From Tunicatimonas sp964551335 (GTDB taxonomy: Bacteria; Bacteroidota; Bacteroidia; Cytophagales; Cyclobacteriaceae): 64,000 bases of DNA. The position numbers and the translations under genes were made by a program. Below are positions 58,652 to 64,000 of this stretch, one piece after another; within the stretch, counting starts at the first letter, position 1; each line of letters opens with the position of its first letter. Below the pieces are notes generated by a model, which saw only the letters and a program-made list of their open reading frames with translations, was not told where the DNA came from and did not search any database. The stretch spans positions 1 to 64,000 of the forward strand of contig CAZKCO010000011.1 of assembly GCA_964551335.1 (NCBI GenBank), given 5' to 3'.

Positions 58652-59578
58652 CTAAATTCGGTGAATCGTTCTGTATTCGTTATATCTTATGTTAAGCAGA
58701 CCCATTATATTTCCCAGACCCCGTAAAATACTCTGACCAGATTTTATAATATAAATTTTACCTAACGGGAAAGTAACTAGTAATCTCAATCCCCCCCATG
58801 TAATATACCCTAGCCCTTTACATATACGCTTGCATACCTTTAGAACAGAATACCCTGTTTTTAGATCTTGTAGAGCTAATGAGTTGCCAAAGCGATAGGC
58901 TCTTTTTAGTATCCATTTGGCATTTGCACGGGAGCCCGGAATTTGCTCGTACACTATAGCCCGATCGGCCCACACTATTTTGCCCCCTTTTTCGCTCATT
59001 ACCGAGAAAAACAACGCATCTGTGCCTCCGGTCATAGCCATACTTTCTTCGAACTTAAGACCATACTGACGTATCGCCGCTGTTCGAACTAATACGTTGC
59101 ATGTACTTCCGCTGGATAGCACCTGCCCCTCAGTAAACTGCCTTTTTTCAAAAAACTTTCCTTTTTCTATCCATACTGGAGTATTAGGGGCAAACAGAGG
59201 AAGTGCCGGTCCCATAACCGCATCCGCTTGATATCTCGTTTTCGCTTCTAGAAGTTCTGTTATCCATTCTTGAGAAGGAATTTCATCGTCGTCAATAAAA
59301 GTGATGTAGTCAAACTTGTCTAAAGTTAGTTCAAGTGCTTTATTTCTGGCAAAAGGGATACCTTGATTATCTTCAACAGCATACGTAATAGCAAACTTGG
59401 ACTTCTTTTCATGCGCTGAAAAAACTTTCTTGGCACTACCTCGCTTATCGTTGTCTATAATAAAGACCTCCAGATGTACATTGTGAGGTACATTTATTGC
59501 TTCAATTCCATTTAAAAGGTCGAGTAATCCCTTTTCTCTATGGTAAGTAATGATGCAAATAGCAATATGAGTAGCCAT
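58652..59578 (-). CDS. Glycosyltransferase family 2
   Basis: A 308-residue GT-A glycosyltransferase, start at ATG 59578 (MATHIAICIITYHREKGL), since upstream codons to 59647 show no family match. The metal/donor motif DYITFIDDDEIPSQEW has the D-x-D signature. GTDALFFSVMSEKG and WADRAIVYEQ follow. A C-terminal hydrophobic segment (about 255-280) may tether it to the membrane. It adds a sugar in the polysaccharide pathway, probably in the same transcript as the GT4 gene downstream. Confidence 0.92.
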   Translation of the reverse strand: MATHIAICIITYHREKGLLDLLNGIEAINVPHNVHLEVFIIDNDKRGSAKKVFSAHEKKSKFAITYAVEDNQGIPFARNKALELTLDKFDYITFIDDDEIPSQEWITELLEAKTRYQADAVMGPALPLFAPNTPVWIEKGKFFEKRQFTEGQVLSSGSTCNVLVRTAAIRQYGLKFEESMAMTGGTDALFFSVMSEKGGKIVWADRAIVYEQIPGSRANAKWILKRAYRFGNSLALQDLKTGYSVLKVCKRICKGLGYITWGGLRLLVTFPLGKIYIIKSGQSILRGLGNIMGLLNIRYNEYRTIHRI

Positions 59579-60046
59579 AATTCGCCAACTATAGGTTATA
59601 ATGCATTCTAGTAAGTAGGAACAAAAATAGGGCAAGTATTGCAGCAATTTTGAGTTTTGCCTTTGTAAAAAATAACAGATACTATTTAGCCCTTAGATCA
59701 TGAGTCTATACAGTGTACCGGAAACTTTGCCTATATCAAAAAAGTTTACTCTTGCTAAATTCACTAATCTGATTTTTCGGTTTGTATAGGTGCTCTCCTA
59801 TGAAGAATTATTGCTAAAACTCAACTCGCCTATAATGATTATTAACCATTCATACTAACTAAAACCAGTCAACATAAGGTTCGGGATATTCTTTTCGCGA
59901 AAAGAACGTTCTTATCTAAATTTTCGGAACGACTAATTGCCGGTTTGCTGTTCTTGGAAAGGTTAGAAAATTAATAGTTAGGTCCACCATTTTTGCACTT
60001 CGTCGCAAATAGATAGTAAGAATAACTATATCTAAAAAGCCGCTAA
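59579..60046. other. 468-bp intergenic region with an 18-bp palindrome
   Basis: AT-rich region between the divergent GT2 gene and the Wzy-like gene. Apart from the perfect palindrome at 59889-59906, I see no ORF, tRNA or consensus promoter. Confidence 0.6.
59889..59906. promoter_or_regulatory. 18-bp perfect palindrome upstream of the Wzy-like gene
   Basis: TTCTTTTCGCGAAAAGAA equals its own reverse complement. It lies about 140 bp upstream of the Wzy-like ATG, in the only gap between two polysaccharide genes. A dimeric regulator site is plausible but unproven. Confidence 0.4.
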
Positions 60047-61456
60047 ATGACTAATACATTAGTTAACAAAGCTTCAGCTAATACAAAGTATGCCAAGGCT
60101 TTTTATAGTACATTTTTAGTAGCACTGCTTATTGCTTGGGGTCCCATAAACGCATTAGCTTACATTATGCCCATATTGTGTCTGGGCTGGTTTATTTTAC
60201 AAGCTAATTCGGGAAAAACCTTACTCTACCTTTTCTCTTTTTTGCTTCTTTTCTCCGGTATCATTTTGTTTTATGAAACGCTCTACTATAACACTCAAGA
60301 TATTAACTTTCAGGTAGGAGGAGCTATACTAACCTTAATTACGTACAGTTCATTCATTTTTCTTATTGTAGTCCCTGGCAATCTTTATCATAGTCAATAT
60401 TCTTATCTTAGGTATGCTACCATTATTAAATACCTGATACTCATACAGGCTACTTTAGGAATAATACAACTTTTCTGCACTATGGCCTTGAAGTCATTTA
60501 GCTTTGATGGGGCCATGGGCGATAAAGTGCAAGGAACCATTAGTCCGCTTTCTTTTCTAACTGACAAAGCTGATTTTGGCAATATGGCGTTTGCCACTAA
60601 TATGGTTTTTTTACTGCTTTTCTTTGCCCCTTATGTATTTGTTTATAACAGGGGCAAGCTAATTATGGCGTGGGGAGCTTTTTCGGTCTTATGTGCCTCA
60701 GTACTCCATATTTTACTGGCTATAGTGGGGGCAATTTTTATTGTCGGATTTTTCTTTCGTAGATTCTCTAAGGTAAGCTATAAGGTAATTTATGTTTTGG
60801 TTTTTGTAGTTATTGGATCAGGGTTACTGGCCAGATTACAGCCTGCTAACTTTGCACAGATCCAAAACTATGCGATTATTTACGCTAAGGCAAAGTCGCC
60901 TAAAGTCACTTCAACAATTGACGTAGTCACTCAGGTACCTAACGAATATCCGACGATGCTCTTTCTTGGATTTGGTCCCGGACAATATTCTAGCAGAGCT
61001 AGCTTGATTGCTACCGGAAAATATTTAGGAGGTATGGATAATAACAAAAATTATTTCTTTCTGCCTAACGACATGACCGAGCCCTTTAAAGAATATCTCT
61101 GGGATGATTGGCTAGAATCAACTAATCAGGAAGCATACGGCGGTTCGGCTATGAGCAAGCCTTTTTACTCTATTATGTCAGTTTACACTGAATTTGGATT
61201 GATAGCACTTGGTGCTATTTTGATATACATTATTTATCGGCTTACCGAACTTAGGAGAGTTTATCTAAAACCCGCATCTTCTGAAAAAGATAAATTTTCT
61301 AAATTTCTTGCTTTCTCTACTGCTCTTTCGTTGTTGTTCTTGCTCTTCGTTTGTTTTATCGAGAACTACTTAGAAATCAGTCAGGCCATCTTTCCTGGGC
61401 TATTAATGGTAAAGTACTTTCATAGCCAAATTTACTCAACTGAGAGCGTTAGCTAG
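60047..61456 (+). CDS. Wzy-like O-antigen/exopolysaccharide polymerase
   Basis: A 469-residue integral membrane protein with about eleven to twelve helices spread along its length, and a large loop around residues 280-360 (QVPNEYPTMLFLGFGPGQYSSRAS, then PFKEYLWDDWLES). This shape, with a GxGPGxY-type loop motif, is that of Wzy or ligase-family polymerases. It probably polymerises lipid-linked repeats exported by a flippase, which lies outside this window. No pairwise similarity could be checked. Its gene is alone on the plus strand within the locus. Confidence 0.78.
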   Translation: MTNTLVNKASANTKYAKAFYSTFLVALLIAWGPINALAYIMPILCLGWFILQANSGKTLLYLFSFLLLFSGIILFYETLYYNTQDINFQVGGAILTLITYSSFIFLIVVPGNLYHSQYSYLRYATIIKYLILIQATLGIIQLFCTMALKSFSFDGAMGDKVQGTISPLSFLTDKADFGNMAFATNMVFLLLFFAPYVFVYNRGKLIMAWGAFSVLCASVLHILLAIVGAIFIVGFFFRRFSKVSYKVIYVLVFVVIGSGLLARLQPANFAQIQNYAIIYAKAKSPKVTSTIDVVTQVPNEYPTMLFLGFGPGQYSSRASLIATGKYLGGMDNNKNYFFLPNDMTEPFKEYLWDDWLESTNQEAYGGSAMSKPFYSIMSVYTEFGLIALGAILIYIIYRLTELRRVYLKPASSEKDKFSKFLAFSTALSLLFLLFVCFIENYLEISQAIFPGLLMVKYFHSQIYSTESVS

Positions 61457-61502
61457 CACGTAGCCGATTGGATTGTGCATTGATCAGTAGCTACAAAACA
61501 CC

Positions 61503-62570
61503 CTATTTAAGGATAGTATCCGGTAAACGAGTTAGCTCATATATCCGTGCTGTTGCTGTTGTTGGATCCTTTGTATTGTTTTCTAACGTAAAGTTACCCT
61601 CATTTAAACCAAACTCCAGTTGTCTATTTACCCACTGAGCGATGTCTATTTCTTCTTTAAAATGCTCATTAAACGTCGAGCCAGTAAAAGCTACTTCAAA
61701 GCCTGGAGGATTGTAAGGAAACCCGTGAATAGAGTCAGGTATATGCTCTAGATATTCTCGGCTAGTAAGGTAATTTAATGTTCTTTTAAACTTTGCTGAG
61801 GAAAAAAACGAAAGATGAGGCATTTCTTGATAAAGAAGGGCAAAAGCATAAGTATTGAAAGCATGATAACCTACTTCCTTTAGTTTCTGCTTTTTATGAT
61901 ATTCAGGTTTTAATACGCCTTTTAGCCTTTCTTTTAAATATACCGGTAAAAAATTAATGACATGTACAATTCTATCGCTACTACGAAGGCGAAGGTGACG
62001 CTCTATATGGTTGGCAAATGAGTGAAGTCGCTGTGCTACTTGTTCGTGATTTGTTGCTTGTAACAAAGGACTAGCAGTGGCAAAGAACCAGAACTGATGA
62101 TTAAACGATATATCTACCGGAAGTATCTGCCCATCGGGTTCTACTCTGTGCCAGACCTTTTTTCTCTTATCAAAGGGGTGCAACAGAAATAACTCTTGCG
62201 CTAAGTTCAGATACCTTTCATCACCAAGTTTTTTATAGCCCTCCAGCAATGCTTCCATATTCCAGGCAGGACCAATCAATCCATTACATTGATCTTTACC
62301 TTCTTTATCCCGATGTTTGAATGTATACTGAGTACGGTAGTGAGTTGTGAATAGATAATTCAAGCATTTGACAGCACTCTCTTTAAACACCTCGTTTTCA
62401 GTAATTTCCCAAGCCTTTAAAAAGGTAATAGCCCAATGAGATGTATTACGAACGGGAGTCTCAGGATCGAGATATGGACCATTGTGCCCACTAGGCATGT
62501 AGCCTTCTTCATGCTGGTATGATAGTGCCTGGTTAGCAAATGCTTCAATAACTTGATAAGTGGAATTCAT
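61503..62570 (-). CDS. Six-hairpin-type (alpha/alpha barrel) protein in polysaccharide locus
   Basis: A 355-residue cytoplasmic protein with regular helix pairs (NSTYQVIEAFANQALSY, RNTSHWAITFLKAWEITENEVF, NGLIGPAWNMEALLEGYKKLGDERYLNLAQELF quoted in parts), the signature of (alpha/alpha)6 barrels such as AglQ-like or N-acylglucosamine 2-epimerase-type proteins. A glycosidase, lyase or epimerase role on the polysaccharide is plausible. No signal peptide, so it would act inside the cell. Specific function unknown. Confidence 0.6.
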   Translation of the reverse strand: MNSTYQVIEAFANQALSYQHEEGYMPSGHNGPYLDPETPVRNTSHWAITFLKAWEITENEVFKESAVKCLNYLFTTHYRTQYTFKHRDKEGKDQCNGLIGPAWNMEALLEGYKKLGDERYLNLAQELFLLHPFDKRKKVWHRVEPDGQILPVDISFNHQFWFFATASPLLQATNHEQVAQRLHSFANHIERHLRLRSSDRIVHVINFLPVYLKERLKGVLKPEYHKKQKLKEVGYHAFNTYAFALLYQEMPHLSFFSSAKFKRTLNYLTSREYLEHIPDSIHGFPYNPPGFEVAFTGSTFNEHFKEEIDIAQWVNRQLEFGLNEGNFTLENNTKDPTTATARIYELTRLPDTILK

Positions 62571-62618
62571 TGATTTTTAGAAAAAAGGTAAAATACTCAA
62601 TTGCCCTTCCTACACATA

Positions 62619-62649
62619 TTGATATGAAATTCTCAGGATATTATCTTTG
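62619..62649 (+). promoter_or_regulatory. Consensus promoter with no adjacent gene
   Basis: TTG at 62619-62621 and TATCTTTG at 62642-62649 with 20 nt between, matching the consensus well. The next plus-strand gene starts 480 nt downstream, so it either drives a long leader or an unrecognised RNA. Confidence 0.45.
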
Positions 62650-62672
62650 ACGATTTAAACCCGTTTATTAGA

Positions 62673-62684
62673 TATTCGCGAATA
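62673..62684. promoter_or_regulatory. 12-bp palindrome sharing the TTCGCGAA core
   Basis: TATTCGCGAATA is a perfect palindrome about 23 nt downstream of the -7 box at 62642-62649. Its core TTCGCGAA is the same as in the palindrome at 59889-59906. Confidence 0.3.
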
Positions 62685-63128
62685 AGAATAAGACGTTGTG
62701 GATTGCTTGAAGCAGCTCGCAGTATGATAACAATCCTAACTTTCAACTTCGCAGCTACCCAGCAGTCCAATTGCCTCTAGCTTAATCAGATGACCTTCTC
62801 TTTTATAAAAGTTCAAGAATATGCACTGCCAAGCCATAAAGTTTTCGCCTAAAAAATTATTCATGATAATTACTATTGCAGGTTCTATAAATTTAGTACT
62901 TCTAAAGTTCTATTGCGTTATTTCACTGAAAAAGCATATATTTCTGCCCACAGTATACTTCCCTCCTTCCTAAAATCGATTTTGAAGACTGTATTAAGTC
63001 ACATATATACACAAATAGCTATAAAAGCATAGTACTATTTAGTAGATAGAATTATAAATAATGAATAAATATTTTTATTTTTAAGATATATTTCATCCTA
63101 TAATCAATTCTTACCTTAAAGAATTCAT

Positions 63129-64000
63129 ATGAATTTCTTCAGCATGAGATTGAGAAAATCAATATTATACCTATTAATTATAAGTTGCCTATCTGCCCCT
63201 TCTGTATTTAGCCAAAAACTTGACAGTACGAGAATAACAGAATGGAATATCGTAAACGACATCTCTGTCGATAACTCAAGCAGTTCCAATAGTCCTCAAC
63301 TCTTATCATCAACACGAAATACCTACAGCAAAGTTTATAACATAGTAGAGTGGTTTGATGCAGATAATACCGGACAAACGGATGTATCTGCCGTTCTTCA
63401 ACATGCCCTGGACGTTACTCCAGAAAATACGGTTATCTACTTCCCAACGGGCATTTATTTGTTCAGAAAAAGTATTGTAGTACCCAGTCATAAGGTCATC
63501 AGAGGGGCTTCGCCGCTGCTAACAGTCTTTAAATTCGAGCTGATGCCTTCACAAAACACTCCTTTTATGCTGAGTGGTACGCCCAGTGGGCAATATCATA
63601 CGGTAAACAATACTCTTTCTTTAGGTTCGCGTAAAATTGTAGTGGAAGGGGCTAGTAGCTATTTTGCCGCAGGCGATGACATTGAACTCGAGCGGGAAAA
63701 TATTCCGCACGAAATGTTCACTTTATCAAGATGGGAGGAGTTTGCACCCGAATGGATAGTAGGACAAATGCTCTCAATCAGTAAGGTAGTGGACGACACC
63801 ATCTATTTAGACAGAAGTCTTACACTAAATTACAAAGGAGGGTATGAGGTTCGGATTCAGAAAGTAGACATGATCAAGGAAGTTGGATTTGAAGGTTTCT
63901 CCCTAGAAAGACTAGATAAAAGTCTCCCAGGAAATAATTTTCAATTTACTTATGCCAAAGACTCGTGGATAAGCTGCATCAGAAGTCATTATACCAGTAA
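63129..64000 (+). CDS. Secreted pectate-lyase-like beta-helix protein (truncated by window end)
   Basis: The frame opens at ATG 63129 (MNFFSMRLRKSILYLLIISC) and stays open through the window end, giving 290 residues so far. The signal peptide runs to about residue 30 (LSAPSVFSQK), so it is exported. Residues about 74-135 (VEWFDADNTGQTDVSAVLQHALDV, then NTVIYFPTGIYLFRKSIVV, quoted in part) match the start of Pectate_lyase_3-type beta-helix domains (G-x-x-D-x-T/V-x-x-x-x-A-L). It may cut or modify the locus polysaccharide or another extracellular glycan. The C-terminal half is missing from the window. Confidence 0.8.
   Translation, partial: MNFFSMRLRKSILYLLIISCLSAPSVFSQKLDSTRITEWNIVNDISVDNSSSSNSPQLLSSTRNTYSKVYNIVEWFDADNTGQTDVSAVLQHALDVTPENTVIYFPTGIYLFRKSIVVPSHKVIRGASPLLTVFKFELMPSQNTPFMLSGTPSGQYHTVNNTLSLGSRKIVVEGASSYFAAGDDIELERENIPHEMFTLSRWEEFAPEWIVGQMLSISKVVDDTIYLDRSLTLNYKGGYEVRIQKVDMIKEVGFEGFSLERLDKSLPGNNFQFTYAKDSWISCIRSHYTS

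Larger units (their letters stand above)
62571..63128. other. 558-bp AT-rich intergenic region
   Basis: No supported ORF. It holds a consensus promoter at 62619-62649 and a 12-bp palindrome at 62673-62684, described separately. Downstream of those the sequence is very AT-rich up to the last gene. Confidence 0.6.

Overview
The window is a chromosomal segment of a Bacteroidota bacterium, most likely a marine or free-living member of Cytophagales. Supporting signs are the roughly 390-residue PurM, the long NusB, the PorE-like and second PD40/OmpA outer-membrane lipoproteins, YbbR/YajC/CoaE in one operon, and several promoters with the Bacteroidota -7 box TAnnTTTG and a TTG about 20 nt upstream. 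No rRNA gene, CRISPR array, integrase or plasmid function was found. There is one tRNA gene (His, GTG), one IS982-family insertion sequence and one probable 190-bp non-autonomous element.

Layout. 1-7 kb: sugar-type oxidoreductase, TonB, serine hydrolase and a PorE-like peptidoglycan-associated lipoprotein. 7-13 kb: purM, then a two-gene insert (P-loop polynucleotide-kinase-like protein plus Thg1-like 3'-5' RNA polymerase), a dihydroorotase-type amidohydrolase, an EEP-family protein and tRNA-His. 13-18 kb: a NUMOD4/HNH endonuclease gene, then a minus-strand housekeeping operon (nusB, ytxH-like, DUF1573, yajC, ybbR-like, coaE). 18-29 kb: amino-acid dehydrogenase, MsbA-like exporter, nuoI-nuoJ, IS982 element, lptD-like, amidase, MlaD-like and SirB1-like genes. 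29-41 kb: sugar and cofactor metabolism (gluconokinase-like, lipB, manA, pgi), interrupted at 33.4-35.2 kb by an AT-rich pair made of an AAA_15-type ATPase and a small PD-(D/E)XK-like protein. Then come yraN, a GxxExxY protein and a purine permease. 41-51 kb: mixed outer-membrane, hydrolase, oxidoreductase and tRNA-modification genes, a frameshifted gene and the 190-bp element. 51.7-64 kb: an AT-rich exopolysaccharide locus with initiating sugar-phosphate transferase, Wzi-like barrel, WecG/TagA transferase, two beta-helix proteins, GT4 and GT2 transferases, a Wzy-like polymerase and a six-hairpin-type protein. The last gene is a secreted beta-helix protein that runs off the window.

The best candidates for undescribed biology are two overlapping gene pairs: the kinase/Thg1-like pair (8192-9389), which looks like an RNA-repair module, and the ATPase/nuclease-like pair (33416-35195), which has the architecture of a small defence system. 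A tRNA-His gene with an encoded G-1 and two adjacent U-U oppositions in its acceptor stem lies 3.3 kb from the Thg1-like gene. Function is inferred throughout from sequence motifs and remembered family knowledge; no database search was possible.
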